DNA of 64,000 bases from Cannabis sativa (GCF_029168945.1 NC_083604.1:36141686-36205685); one strand, 5' to 3'. Counted from the stretch's first letter, positions 1 through 12,138 are shown. A program made the numbers and translations. The notes: generated by a model from the letters alone, not told the origin.

Positions 1-446
1 TGAACTGAATAGATATTACGGTATGTTTGAATATATCTAATCAAAGTTCAATATTCGGTCCCTTTCGATGTATACTCCATACATCGTCGATAATGTAAAC
101 TTTGCCAATGTCTGGAAAGGAACATAACACTTTTCCAAGGTGTAAGAATACCTATCGCCGATTATACCATGTCGAGTCTAAATCCGGTTGTTACGACAAA
201 TCGGGGAATAAACTTTTGAACATATAATTAAGATTATATTCCACTATGCGACAACACTATAATCTTTAACAAACTCATATGTTCCTGGACTTAAAAAAAG
301 AATTCATACATTATATACATATAATCATGAAATAAATCATATGTGGAAACAGCATGCAACATAAAATGTTATTTTCGATAAACTTTATTAATAAGTAAAT
401 CTGATTATATTGAAATGACTTTTATTTAGTGGCACAAAACCCAACG
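1..446 (-). repeat. copia LTR (subtype II), truncated by window start
   Basis: Reverse complement of the first part of the copia-3 LTR at 10233. The minus-strand LTR would start with the TGTTGGG-like end at about 446 (read on the plus strand as GGCACAAAACCCAAC followed by G instead of A). No polypurine tract follows on the internal side, so 447 onward is flanking DNA and this is a solo LTR or the outer edge of a 5' LTR. It is the only copy of this family in the window in reverse orientation. The rest lies outside the window. Confidence 0.85.
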
Positions 447-462
447 AAGAGGAAATGATAGG

Positions 463-562
463 AAACGATTATTGTCGTTGTGACCGGATTATGATCGAGG
501 GAAAATAATATAAAACGATTATTATCGTTGTGACTCGATTATGATCGGAAGTAAAGGAGCAA
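463..562. repeat. two-unit tandem repeat, 50-bp period
   Basis: Two adjacent units each start AAACGATTATT and continue with TCGTTGTGAC and ATTATGATCG. The units differ at a few positions. A weaker third trace (CATTACCGTTATATGAAG) follows. The repeat lies in the presumed U3 of the chromovirus LTR. Confidence 0.7.
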
Positions 563-1052
563 TCATTACCGTTATATGAAGTAATTATTCTTAAAAGCCG
601 CGGATCAGGTTTCTTACTTATCGTTTGTTGTATCGAAGGCAACGATGTTAGCTGGGACATATATAGCTAAAAACGTGGTTAACTAAAGTGGTAAGAGTAC
701 TTTATGAAGTACGAGAAATTGTATTAGCTTACGATGTTGTGAAATGAATCAAGAGTGTTATTAATGTGATAAGTTGTAAATTCAGTACATTTGTTATAGT
801 ATGATTAAATGAATGTTATATTGCTTGTGAAATTAATCACTTTTCTTGTAATCTCGAAGTGGCCTAGGGATGTAAGAATATATGATTATAATGATCCTTG
901 ATTAAAGTGCTTCTATGAAGCTTTGGAATTGAATGGACATGTTAATGTGTGAACTAGAGTTCTTTATATGAAGCATTAGAAGTAAGTGTTGTATGATACT
1001 ATAGGATTAGGGTGTTTTATGAAACACTAAGGTTGTTGATTATGTATAGCCC

Positions 1053-1062
1053 CTATAAATAC
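1053..1062 (+). promoter_or_regulatory. TATA-like box of the chromovirus 5' LTR
   Basis: CTATAAATAC preceded by a C-rich step (AGCCCC), followed by CTCTTAATTTTGTAGC. Position within the LTR fits a Pol II core promoter. This is inferred from sequence context only. Confidence 0.5.
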
Positions 1063-1618
1063 TCTTAATTTTGTAGCAACAACGAGTTTGCTCGTATATA
1101 GACGTTGCATTGTATATGTATATTGAAAGAAAATGATCTCATGGTATGTACAATCTCGATAGTACTATAATTTGCTATCATTTTCCCATGAGTTGCTTTA
1201 TCTAGTAGCTTTTCTTGTTGAGTCACTTTATGACTCACTGGGTGCTTCTTGGTGCGAGTAAAAAGATTATGCAATTTTGTTCGGCTGCATGGGTCGGTAG
1301 AATTCTCCCGGCCAGCAATGTACATATCAACCGTGTTGTCTTGGCTTTTGGGAAGCTACCTGGTCGACCACTTTTCTCTTATGTATGAAAGTGTAACTTT
1401 ATTTTTTTTTTTGTAATAACGATTTTGCAACTTGTTATAAAGAAATTTTATAAACGGGGGATCCATTTATATTTTAATGGTGTTCATAAAGAATGTTTAT
1501 TTTAAAATTCAATCAAAAGTTTTAATTAAACCACACCACTTTCCAAAAGTTATAGATTAGTAATAATAAGTTTATAAAAGCACACACGTGGCGTCACGAT
1601 AGTCGAGGCGTTACAACA

Positions 1619-1631
1619 TGGTATCGAGCAA
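1619..1631 (+). other. primer-binding site of the chromovirus (initiator Met tRNA type)
   Basis: TGGTATCGAGC directly after the LTR end. It matches the standard plant TGGTATCAGAGC site except for a changed or lost base in the middle, in line with the overall decay of the element. Confidence 0.6.
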
Positions 1632-3220
1632 CAGCAAGGTTTAAAAGATCACGAAGAGGCGGCTTGATATGTACATTGGCTGCGAAGACTCGTTCGACTC
1701 ATGGCTTAGTAATTGTTAATTGTTAGTTGATTAATAGATTAATTGTTGATTGCATTAATTGCATGCTTATTAGAAATGTTTAAGCTATTAGGGAAGCATG
1801 ATAAGTTATGATAAAATTATTAAATGTTTTTATGTATATGTAGCAATGTCTTATTAGCATTAATTAAACGCAGAAGAAAGATTTTGATGATTGAAAGAAA
1901 TGAGTCGCGAGTGTCTTGGAAGATGTACCTTTGGCGAGTCTAGTAAGAATAATGGCGAGCTTACTTTTAGGCTCGGAATTCGTCGTGTGGGTATGAATTT
2001 TTCCAATACCACAAGACTAAGATTTAAATGTATGCTATGAAGTAAGAGATTATGCGAGTGAGAAAAGTAGTGAGAACATTCATAGTTGATCTCGGGCAGC
2101 ATGGTGATGGAGAATGACACTAAACGCGATCGAATGGCGAAGTTGTTTTGAGGAAACGGCTGGCAAGGCAGCTAGGGAGTCTAATCTAGTTGAAGGTGGG
2201 AAGAGTATATCGCTCGGAATGAGGAGATAGTTGCTTAGAAAAGGGGTTGTCAGGTTCTAAGCTCGGGCGGTTGATTTAACCTCTCTTGCCAAGAGTGTAA
2301 GGAGCGAGATGCAAGAGATTTCATTAGGGTGAATGCTAAACTTGAGTCGGCTTTTAATGTGGGGCGATAGGCCATTTAGAAGAAATTGTATCTTGTTGCA
2401 ACAAGCGGAATAGAAGGGTGATGGCATTCTAGTTGCGGTTTGGGTGTTTGTTTGACACAGGCGAGATTGGTGTTAGCACTTTCTACTATAATAAGTTGAA
2501 TTTTCATGAATCAAATTTTTGTTAGTAATTTTGATTAGGATGCAGTGCAACGTATTCCTATATTTCGAAGAGGATAATTTGGAGTTTGTATAAACTTAAG
2601 GATGTGTTAGCAAGTAGTTGAGCACCCTACTTTTGCGAAAAACTAGTTATTCTCTAGCAAGTGATTCAAGTCCCTTTGAGTCATGAGGGGAAAAGGAAAT
2701 GCTTTGGGTGGTGTTAGTTGAGCTGCGATTAGAGGATCCTGAGGATGAATTAGGAATGAATTGATTTGTAAAGTTTAATGCGATCATCGATTGAGAAAGA
2801 AAAATGGTAGCTCTTGAGCTGTGAGGTGGCTTTGACCCATTCATGTTTGTGGGCAAGGTTTTAAGGATTAAATTTCATTAACCATGGCATTTAAGGCGAA
2901 GGTTTAATATAGGATAAATGTATTAACCTTTGAGTTAGTGTGACAAATATCGCAAAGGGAACATTAGTGGGAGGTGAGACACAATTTTGTGGTCCAAGGG
3001 TTTCTAGATGCCTTTTCGAGAATGCCCTTTAAGGTTAGTGATAAAGTGGGGAAATTGATTTTGAATTGAAATGGTAATGGGAAAGAAACTTGTGTCCCAA
3101 GGATTCGAATTGGACGGTAATTGTAGGGTAGAAAGTGGTAGAAGATTCCATTGTAGGAAATGTTAGGGTTGAAATTGCTAGTTTGAGTAATTCAATGCAG
3201 GTATGCCAACTTTATTTGTG

Positions 3221-3972
3221 AAGAATAAGTATCCTTTGTCCAGGATAAATGCTATGTTGAACAACTTTAAGGGGGATTATCTTATACAGGATTAGTCTTC
3301 GATCTAGTTGTACCAATTGAAGATTCGAAGAGGAGGAGGATATTCCTAAAATAGTTTTTTTTTCTTTTTCTTTCGTGCTTTGGTGACTTCATGAATGACT
3401 TTATTAATGGTATCCTGATTTCTTCCAACTTAAGAAGGCATTTGAGAGGTATTTTTGGATGGTGTGGTAATGTTGTGGAAGTGAGCTTCATACTAAACAT
3501 AAGAAACGCGAGTTTCTTAGATCCCCAAGCTTGTGCAATGAAGGTTAGAGTTTTACGGAAACTAACAAAATGCTATGGAATGTTTGTTAAGAGGTGCCTA
3601 CGCCCTTGAGTAGGGTCAAATGAAAAGAACAAAAATAGAGGTTAACCATTTTACTAGTCTTAACATTGCTAGTCGATGAGTAGCAGTTGTGATTGGCTGA
3701 AATACTTCTAAATGAGGATTAGATGGTATTTTGATACGATCCCGGGAAAGTTATTGCATGTGCTTCTAAGAGATTGAGAAAGTGTGAGAGATAGTAGTCA
3801 GAGTTATGATATTGAATTGATAGTGGTGGCTTTTACCTTGGGAGTTTGGTACTTTTGCTTGTTTGGCGGAACTATAAAGTTTATATGAATCATAGGAGCC
3901 TTAACATTTTATCATTTAGAAAGAATTTAATTAGAAGGCAACGACGATGGTTAGAGGTGATTGAAGAGATTA
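3221..3972 (+). pseudogene. chromovirus reverse transcriptase-RNase H remnant
   Basis: At 3221 the frame reads KNKYPLSRINAM, the RT motif normally seen as KNKYPLPRIDDL. At 3397-3450 it reads FINGILISSN then HLRGIF, the eroded form of the active-site block FIDDILIYS, so the catalytic Asp pair is lost. A large part of the RT fingers and palm between them is missing. RNase H follows at 3744-3914 (GKVIACASKRLRK, then YDIELIVVAFTLGVW), and 3931-3972 reads RRQRRWLEVIEE, the usual connection region. Frames change between pieces, so this is a clear pseudogene. Confidence 0.75.
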
Positions 3973-4404
3973 TAATAGTATGATTCCCTATCTTTGCAGG
4001 GAGAGAATTAGTAGTGGATACTTTAAACTAAAAAGGCCTAGGACAAGTTTGTAAAACAAAAAAAATCTCACCAAAGTTTGCTAAGAATACCACTTGAAAA
4101 GAGATTGACTTTATGAAGAGGAGAACTTGTTAATAGTGCATTGTAGTTTAAGCTGGTGAAAAGAAATAAAGTGGCCAAGCAAGGTGACTCCGAACTTTAA
4201 AAGTACAAGGAAAGGTTTGAAATCGGATGAATAAAGGACCTTTTGAATTTGTTTAAAGGAATTTTACAATATCAAAACAAAGGTTGGTGTATCGGTCATA
4301 TAAAATTATTGAATATAAGGTTTTAAATGAATTTCATACTACACCATACTCATTCTACTTGGGAGTAACTAAGTTATATAAGATCAGTACAGTTTCTTTA
4401 TCAG

Positions 4405-4515
4405 AGTGAAATGTGTTTGTGGCAGATTGGTGTGCTAATCTATTTGTCAAGGGACTAGTTCAACCCAGTGGTACTCCGATAGTGAATTATCTCGGATTGA
4501 GAATTAAAGTTTACA
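4405..4515 (+). pseudogene. chromovirus integrase core remnant
   Basis: The frame around 4428-4510 reads LFVKGLVQPSGTPIVNYLG, aligning by eye to the integrase core block (KEIVRLHG-P-SIVSDRD) with the second catalytic Asp gone. No other integrase block could be read with confidence. Confidence 0.5.
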
Positions 4516-4839
4516 TTCAAATGCTGAATGAGCCTGTAACAAGCAAGTGTAATAGATGGAAGAGCCCATCTTGATCAAGTATAGAGATATTAAATTCGAT
4601 GTAGGGAATTTTATCGTTCTTCGGAGGTGATTCGATGAAAGGAAAATTCATAAATTGGATAGAAAAGGGAGTTAAGTCCCAGGATAAATCGATCCGTTTG
4701 AGTTTCTGGAAAGGAGTAGGTTGGGTAGCTTATTAGCTAGCCATACTCCACATTTTTATTTGGAACTTACAATGTGTACTTCAATGTTTTAGAAGTATGA
4801 GGTAAAAGCGATCCATATACAGAGTTACAATGATATCGA

Positions 4840-5035
4840 ATTTCAAACTGACTTGTCATGAGGGGAACAATCGGTACAAATTTTGAAAAGAAAAGAGAGA
4901 GAGTTGTGGAGCAAAGACTATGTCGCTAGTTATAGTGTTGTGAAAGAACAATAAGATTGAAAGGCAATTTAAAGGTTAAAGTCCCGATTCTGAGGCCCCA
5001 TATCCCGAGTTGTTAAATAAATTTCGAGGATGAAA
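4840..5035 (+). pseudogene. chromodomain/integrase C-terminal remnant
   Basis: The frame reads TDLS, a stop, then GEQSVQILKRKERELWSK, which fits the plant chromovirus C-terminal tail (TDLSYEE-PV-ILDRKER-LR-K). Further downstream is the closing block before the polypurine tract. This tail is the main reason for calling the element a chromovirus. Confidence 0.6.
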
Positions 5036-5056
5036 TTTCTATAAGGAGGGAATAGT

Positions 5057-5270
5057 TGTAATATCCCAGAAAATATAGTGATATTTTAATTAGACATATT
5101 TTATTAAATATGTGATTAAGTGGACATTAGAGTAGGATTATAATCCTACTTAAACTACATACGAGTTGATTAGGGAAATAAGAATAAATAAAGCGTAATT
5201 TATTAACTACGGAGATTATATTGGACTATGCGGGAATCGCAGATACTATATAATTTGAATAAAATATTTT
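5057..5270 (+). repeat. 3' LTR of the chromovirus, cut by the assembly gap
   Basis: Starts TGTAATATCCC right after the polypurine tract AAGGAGGG and a short spacer. Only 214 bp are present before the run of N. Sequence after the gap cannot be tied to this LTR. Confidence 0.6.
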
Positions 5271-5370
5271 NNNNNNNNNNNNNNNNNNNNNNNNNNNNNN
5301 NNNNNNNNNNNNNNNNNNNNNNNNNNNNNNNNNNNNNNNNNNNNNNNNNNNNNNNNNNNNNNNNNNNNNN
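5271..5370. other. assembly gap (100 N)
   Basis: Exactly 100 unknown bases. The round number suggests a scaffold gap of unestimated size, so 1-5270 and 5371 onward may not be as close as drawn. Confidence 0.95.
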
Positions 5371-5876
5371 CCAACTCCAATGATTAAGCCTTAGTGATCG
5401 CGCCAAGTTCTCAAGCAAGACCTTCTGTGTCAGCTAAGGTAAGTTTTGAATCCCAATATGTGTTTTTCTTTTCAAAACTCAAATATGTGTGTCGTATTCT
5501 TTATGACCTTCAAAGAAATAAGAATCATATTGAAGGCCAAAATTGAATATTTTCTATCCAAAATTCACACATTACACATTCCAAAACTATCATGAGGATT
5601 AATATACCAAAGAGATTATAAACTAACATGAATCAAAAAATTTTCCAAAAGCTTAAAAAGCTTGAAACTTGTTAATGGCAGGTACACAAAAGAGACACCT
5701 CCAAGAAGAGAAGATGAGATGTATGTAGATAGAGAAGATCAAAGATTCAAAAGCACACTAAGAAAAATCCAACACTGGGTTAGATAAGGCCGCTCTACCG
5801 TGAGACTACTACAGACAAGACGTATACTTAGAAAGTCCCTATCCGAATACGTTTAAATAGGGACTTAGGGGGTAAA
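5371..5876 (+). repeat. non-coding 3' tail of an LTR element interior
   Basis: No coding frame or known domain is visible. The end carries a polypurine-like tract, GGGACTTAGGGGG (5860-5872), directly before a TGTTATCC LTR start, so I read it as the last part of an internal region whose 5' side lies in or beyond the gap. Confidence 0.4.
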
Positions 5877-6556
5877 TGTTATCCTAAATTTTATCCAACA
5901 CTTTGGCTGTATAAGGCATGTCCACGTAAGCCCAAGATAGAAAGTACATGTGGAGTAAAACCCCGGCAATAGCAAAACAAAGCCTCCGTGCAAGATATAG
6001 CAAACTCCGTCAAACAAGAATCGAAAGTGGAGTGAAGCCGAGCCCTCAAGGAGTTGTACCAATATCCCCCTGGCTGACCAAGAGGAGTCTATAGGTCAAG
6101 CTAGTAGGAAAGCCTATAGGCTCGGCTGTGGTCTTCGCACAAGCCGTCCAACCAAGAAGTGACTTTTGGACCAAAGGAGCCTCCGTTTGACCAAGTGGAA
6201 CCTAACCTCTTCAAGAAAACAATGCATGAAATTGTCCCCGCCTTGGAAAAGGCTAGCCTCCAAACTTAAAGGATGGCCTCCTCTTGGTGGAGCTATAATG
6301 ACCTACCAAGCCCAATAGGCCTGGCCCCGGCTGTGCCTTAGTAGGACCATGGCCTAGAAAGACGACTTGGCAGATTCCCTATGTACAAGCCCAAAATGTG
6401 GACACAAGACATGGGCTTCAAATTGGGCCATAAAGTCCCAAAAAATTGGCCGAACAATATCTAGATTCAAGGGCACTTTAGTCTATTGTAATTATCTAAC
6501 AAACTATGTAAATTTCAAGGATTTAAAACTTGTAACTGCGAAGCCTTTAGGCCTCC

Positions 6557-6565
6557 TATATAAAG
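6557..6565 (+). promoter_or_regulatory. TATA box of the 5877-7080 LTR
   Basis: TATATAAAG in a GC-richer setting (CCTCC before, GCC after), about 70 bp upstream of the TC tract. Confidence 0.6.
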
Positions 6566-6629
6566 GCCTTAATCCTAGTCTAGAAACCTAAGTCACTAAG
6601 CCTCCAAAATCACTCTAAGTTTGAAACCC

Positions 6630-6740
<111 letters not shown>

Positions 6741-7082
6741 TATATGCTCAATAAGGCTCTCTTTCTTTCTTCTCACTCTCTTGTCTCTCACATGCCTCTA
6801 AGGCTATTCATCTTTCTCATTAGAGATCTACTAACTTAATTCATGTTTTGTATCCCATAGAGAGCTATATCGCATCCCACTCCACAGCCGATCTATGTAA
6901 GATTATCTCTCGGTATCAATACAACCAAAAGGGGAGTAGGTCATTACCCGCTATCACAAGTGGGGGCCAAACCTCCATAACAAATCTCGGGTGTTTATTA
7001 CTTTTCGTTCTTGCTCAGGTAATATGTGGCAAGAATGCATCCATACAACCCCGCCGTTCTGGCCGATCACTAGAGGTCAATG

Positions 7083-7785
7083 TAGATGCATATAAATAAA
7101 GCCCATTTAATTTTAACATTTAAATGGACTAAGTTGCTATAAATAAAAATATAATCATGATAGTTTTATTTAGGCCCAATTAAGGTTGAGTTTATTCAAC
7201 TAATAACAATTATTTAATTAAATGTTAAATTCTTCTTTCTTGGGCCTCAGGTGAGAAAGCAAATAAGAAGGGGATATGACATACCGAACCCATCCCTCCC
7301 TCACATGAACCACCCAAACCGTGAAGGCACATTTACCTTATTTAAATAATTGTATTAGGCTAATTATATTAGTTTAACCTAATTAAAATTTATTAAGAAT
7401 ATAATTAATTTTTAAATAAAAGAAATTAATTTTTCATTAGATTATTTTAAAATTAATTTAGAAAACACGCTTACTTTAATGAAATAAATTCTAGATAGTT
7501 ATTTCTAGTAACTAAATTATATTTTCTAATATTTAATAAATTAGAAAAATATCTTTAAGTTAAAAATTAATTTATTAAGTAATTTTTTGATCAACTTAAA
7601 TTTGAATATTTTTCTTAGATATTAACAATTAATAATTAAGTTAATTTTATTCAAGATACTTAATTATTTGTTTCTAAATTTAATTCATATAATTAAACAA
7701 AAAATTAATATTTAAGTTAATTATATTCATGACACTTAAATATTAGATATTTTTTAGGAAATTTAATTACATGTAAAATTATATT
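7083..7785 (+). repeat. fragment of copia internal leader (same family as copia-1/2/3)
   Basis: From TAGATGCATATA onward the sequence is colinear with the leaders of copia-3 (13807 on), copia-1 (22043 on) and copia-2 (50030 on). It includes the conserved block with TGGGCCT and TCACATGAACCACCC. It is broken at 7786 by the LTR of gypsy-2, so it is the oldest visible host layer for the nest to its right. Its other half should lie beyond the window. Confidence 0.8.
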
Positions 7786-8783
7786 TGTTATACCCGAAAT
7801 TCTACTGTCATCTCAAGGAGGACACGTGTCACGATAAGAGGAATATGGATCGATGCAATTGCTTTATATGAAATAACTCATTAATTACTCCGAGTGCATC
7901 GTAGCATATTTATAACCCGTAGGTCAGAAGTGTCCTCTGTGCGAGGAATTAATGTACAACCGGTACTTAATACATAGGCGCGAAACCATATGATGCCGAA
8001 TGAAAATTTCGAGGCATCATGGCTGCAGTACACATTGGAAAACTGAAAGCGACATATATCAATTGCGAAAGTCCTTAGTGTACAAACTAAGTCTTACAGA
8101 CCCGATCGACTCAAGACTACAAGCGAGGAAGTTTGCCTCGTTATGGGAAGACCTCATATAACTTCATCCCGTTAGTGTCCGCCGAGGCTCACAACCCCGG
8201 GAAGTCGAAGCTAACATTCAAATGAGTTCCACAAAATTTATTATACATAAGAACCGCGATCGACATCCGGCATGCATCGTCGACCTCGAAAGGAAAAATG
8301 GCCCCTACTCGCTATTGTGATCACTGGAACCAAGCTTCACAGACAAGTCCAGCAACAATAATTAAAGACGTGATTTAAAACATGATCATTTTGACCCGCA
8401 AAAGTGGGAAAATCACAAACTTATATGATTTTCAAATCATAAACCGCATTTATACTACGTGATATGTAATCAAATCCCATGATTTTAAAGGATGATCGTG
8501 TTGTAAGCATATTACACCAACTTTGTAATTAACTATCTACAATGTAATTATAAATAGTGGCATAAAAGATCAAAAAAGGGACAAAAACCTCATACAAGAG
8601 ACAGGCCCCGAAAAACAATCGAAATCCGAATAAGATTGACTCGGGGACTAGGCAGAATTTTATCTGCAAAACCACGTAAAAAAACCCCGTGTTCATATTT
8701 TTATTTCTATAGCTTTTATTTTTTCTCGTGTGAAAAATTACTACCGTGAGGCTCAATTTAGCTAACGAAAATCTGCGCAATCA
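7786..8783 (+). repeat. 5' LTR of gypsy-2 (Tat-type)
   Basis: Starts TGTTATACCC where copia homology stops, and ends ...GCAATCA just before the TTGGTGCTTTCATTGAGAG block typical after gypsy LTRs. It holds a G-box-like CACGTG at 7824 and a TATA box at 8549-8557. The matching 3' LTR lies outside the window, so both edges are inferred from internal features. Five bases before it read ATATT. Confidence 0.65.
8549..8557 (+). promoter_or_regulatory. TATA box of the gypsy-2 LTR
   Basis: TATAAATAG about 235 bp before the LTR end, the expected place for the start of R. Confidence 0.6.
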
Positions 8784-8811
8784 GCTTGGTGCTTTCATTG
8801 AGAGCTCCTCC
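8784..8811 (+). other. primer-binding/leader segment of gypsy-2
   Basis: TTGGTGCTTTCATTGAGAG follows the LTR end and precedes an ATG at 8812 by a few bases. This block is common just 5' of gag in plant Tat elements. The tRNA partner was not determined. Confidence 0.5.
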
Positions 8812-10232
8812 ATGGAAAAGCTCGAAAAAACCCTCCCTTCTTTTCAAGAAAAAAACCATCTCCTTCATGGCCGAAAAACTCGTGGCGTGTTAACACCCCA
8901 CATGAGGAAACTAATCATCGTCATGGGAAAGATCCCATAGGATCTAGGAGGTCTACAAACCCGCGGTCTAGACAGACCACCCGTTCTAGGAGGACCCAAC
9001 CCGAGGGTGGCCCCAAAGTGCACTAATTCACACGTTCTCTGAGAACCCAACTCTTCAAGGCTGGTCCTAGTGCACACGAACAACCCACTCGAAGAAAAAT
9101 ATGCATGGGAGTGGTTAGAACCCCGAAGACGAGTGGATGAAGAGCTTAATCATGGAGGTGCCCAGTCGATGGAAGAAGATACTTATGAAATGGAAAACCG
9201 CTCGCCTCGTACGCCCTCTAGAAGAGGCACAACATCGAAACGCCGAGTTAGAATGTGATGGAGCCTCGGCCTGGGGGCAAGACAGGGGACAAATGCTCAA
9301 ACTCAACCTGAACCTGGAGTGAGAAGACCACGAGGCAGACCTCGTGGCTCATGAACTGTGGGACAGGAAAATGCCCTAAGCAGAAACCCGCAGAAAATGA
9401 GACACCCCCTAAAAATCAAAACGAACAAAATGACGAAGACAACCGTAAACCGATGAACGAGAAACCCCGCATCACAACGAGGAGGATCTCGAGACTCAAC
9501 CGGGAGAATGGAGGTCACCTACTGCAAATCACAAGCGTTCTTCCCAAACCCATGCAGCAAGGACTCATACAAACCGTAATGGGAGAAATGATTAAAAACT
9601 ACTGTTTCCTGGGAAAGAGCAAGAGCATGAAGCAGTAAGCCGTGACCTCGGAAAGGCGGTCAAGAACCCACAACGATCAACTCAAAGAGAAGAAAGTACT
9701 TAACGAGCGAATGATCGAGAAAGTATGGGAACCAAGAAATCCGCGAGCCACTCAATGCCAAAGTCTAAGACTAAAGACACGACCTGTGAGTAACACTGTG
9801 TCTTCTAAAGCAATTACTCCCAACTAGATTCGTGAGAGCACTTGAATCGGAAGAAACCGGACCTTTGCCAACAAATTTCCTTGGTCCAAAGCAAGAGGAT
9901 CCAATCCAATTGCGGATAAATCCACCTAAAGGACAAGTTCGGAGATATCAAGTGGGGGAATTGTGGAAACCATCTAAATACGACTCCTCGACGAGGAGCT
10001 TCGAGGCCTATCATCCAAATATAATGAATACCCCCTTTCCTTCGGGATGCAAAAACCTACATGTCTCGCCATATGATCGAACCACCGATTCGGTCTCGCA
10101 TTTGAATAACTTTAACACACACGTTAGTGCGAGCAAGCAATGTGTCGAACAATTTACGCCGTATTTTATTCCCCACCTCACTTGTCGGAGCAACGAGTAG
10201 CTACTTTAAAAAGTTTTTACTCATCAATCAAT
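8812..10232 (+). pseudogene. gypsy-2 gag, 5' part (Tat lineage), split by copia-3
   Basis: Gag of a Tat-type gypsy element. The start ATG at 8812 opens a frame to 8940 (MEKLEKTLPSF...). Later pieces in shifted frames carry LEEAQHRNAELE (about 9215-9262) and the retrotransposon gag core PFPSGCKNLHVSPYDRTTD then HLNNFNTHV (about 10030-10125), matching the usual K-L-YDGTTDP-HL--F-T pattern. Several frameshifts and stops make it non-functional. The core is cut at 10232 by copia-3 and resumes at 62095, where the next residues of the gag family are found, so the two halves were one gene. Confidence 0.75.
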
Positions 10233-12123
10233 TGTTAGGCTTCGTGCCCTAAATAAAACCCATTTCAATATAATCGTATTTACTTATTAATAAAGATCGT
10301 AAATAACATTTTACGTTGCATGGTTCACATGATTTATTTCATGATTATATATATAATGTATGAATTCTATTTAAGTCCGTAACATATGAATTCGTTAATG
10401 ATTATAAAAGAACACAAAGACAAGTGGAATATAATCTTAATTATATGTTCGAAAGTTTATTCCCTTATTTGTCGTAACACCGGATTTAGACCGACATGGT
10501 ATAATCAAGATAGGTATTCTTACACCTTGGAAAAGTGTTATGTCCTTTCCAGGACATTTCCGTAAAGTTTACTAAACATCTGGATGTGGCCGAGTATACA
10601 TCTAAGGGACCGATATCAATCCTTTGATTAGATATATTAAATTTACCGTAATATCTATTCAATTCAATATCGGGATTTCGTTGATCCTAGATCAAATGAT
10701 CTTAATCCTTATATGATTAGGTTCAATCTCAAGAGTGTTATTCTCGTTCTTTGATCATAGCTTAAGCCTACTTTTCAGTGTCGTGGTGATACGTACATTT
10801 TGGGAACACCAGAAAGTGTAATTGAGTTGGAGCGCTAACATAAATATAGAATCTATAAACTTTCCTATCCGGCGAATGTAAAGTAAAGGATGATTTCCTT
10901 CCAACCTTAACCAAAGGAAAATAAATTGTGGAGTACTCATTTCACTTAGCCGAAATATCATTTATACAGTGGCTAAGTTATTTTAAGGATAAAATTCATC
11001 GTAGGGTGTTACTTAATTTAATCCCTTTACAAAGGTAAATCATTCGTATGTAGGATCATTGATCAAATTAGGATTATAACAATGGCAACTAATGACGTGT
11101 CTATATCATGGAACATATAGAGCGTTCTATATGACCGAGAGTGCAATTCCAAGTTCTAAGAAAGGGGATTCAATAAGGAATTAATAAGTTAGTGGAATTT
11201 ACTTGGTAAATTCGGCTCGACTTATTGGAAGCTCTAAGTTATATAGACCTACGGTCCCCATACTAGTTGTAGATTACACTGTTTTCGTAAGACTAAGTTA
11301 ATTGATTTTAATTAATCAATTATAATTCTAAAGTTAGATTATGTCTACTTTATGAATTTTCACTAAGCTGCATGAACACAAAGAAAAGAGATTCTAGGTT
11401 TATTATAATTAACATACATTATATGTCTAAATTAATAAATATATTAAATGAAAATATTATTTAATAATTAGTTTTAAGTTATTAAACAATTAGAATTGGC
11501 ATTTAAAAGGTTAAATTGGAAAATTGGCATATTTGAGAAAATAAAAATGAAAAATAACAAAATGGGAAAGTTGCAAAAGCTGAGGCCCAATTTCCTTATA
11601 ATAGGGCCGCCCACTATGCAAGAGGTTTACCATTTTATTTTTTCCATTATTTTAATGCCACACAATTCTAACCTAAACCTAGCAGGCATTCTATATATGT
11701 AAAGTGTTGGCTTAAGGAAACTCAGCAACTTTGCACATTGTTTCCTTCAGAGAAAAAGCCAAGCCGCCCCGTTCTCTCTCTTTTCTTCTCTTCTAATTTT
11801 GAAATTCCCTTGAAAGATAGAGTAGCAAAGGCTCACACACACAGTTGGTACCTCAATCATAAGATGTAAGACTCGTGGAAAATCTAAACATCAAAGAAGG
11901 AGAGATGCAGAGATCCGTATCTCGCATCTTGATAATGCTCACTTACCGAAAGGAATCAAGGGCGTAGATTCGAATGGAAGGAGTCATTATATTCCGCTGC
12001 ACCCAATGTAAGGTTTTCTTAAACTCTTATGTGTTTATTTCATTGTTTTAGAATTCAAGTATTAGAATGTTAATGAAACATACTTGGTCAGGAATCTGTG
12101 ATCCCGGTAAAATATTTCTAACA
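10233..12123 (+). repeat. 5' LTR of copia-3 (subtype II)
   Basis: 1,891 bp, TGTTAGGC...TTTCTAACA. The first base changes (TTAGGC for TTGGGT) show age. Shares its 3' two thirds with all other copia LTRs here, but 10340-10600 is specific to subtype II, as in 1-446 and 41980-42587. The core promoter reads CTATATATG (11691-11699), a weakened form of the CTATAAATAG seen in the other copies. Confidence 0.92.
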
Positions 12124-12125
12124 AC

Positions 12126-12138
12126 TCGTATCGTAGCC
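12126..12138 (+). other. primer-binding site of copia-3 (mutated)
   Basis: TCGTATCGTAGCC, aligned with TGGTATCAGAGCC in copia-2. It lies 2 bp after the LTR. At least four changes suggest this copy can no longer be primed. Confidence 0.75.

Larger units (their letters stand above)
447..1618 (+). repeat. 5' LTR remnant of a decayed gypsy chromovirus
   Basis: The right edge is set by an LTR-like ending (GGCGTTACAACA) followed directly by a primer-binding-like TGGTATC. A TATA-like CTATAAATAC lies at 1053-1062, about 560 bp before the end, as expected for a U3/R border. I cannot place the left edge, and alignment by eye with the start of the 3' LTR at 5057 is poor. The reverse-strand copia LTR at 1-446 may have truncated it. 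The short open frames here on both strands look like chance. Confidence 0.55.
1632..5056 (+). pseudogene. decayed gag-pol region of a gypsy chromovirus
   Basis: About 3.4 kb between the primer-binding site and the polypurine tract AAGGAGGG at 5043-5050. No frame stays open, but fragments can be read in the expected order: RT, RNase H, integrase, chromodomain. The usual GAG and protease could not be recognised in 1632-3200. The stretch is short for a chromovirus interior (roughly 4.5 kb is usual from family knowledge), so it has deletions as well as stops and frameshifts. The closing sequence TTTCGAGGATGAAATTTC just before the polypurine tract is typical of Tekay/Del-like chromoviruses. The exact clade is not certain. 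Confidence 0.75.

Noticed and set aside
9115..9518. Minus-strand open frames opposite the gypsy-2 gag
   Set aside because: The gag signature is on the plus strand; the reverse frames show no family pattern.
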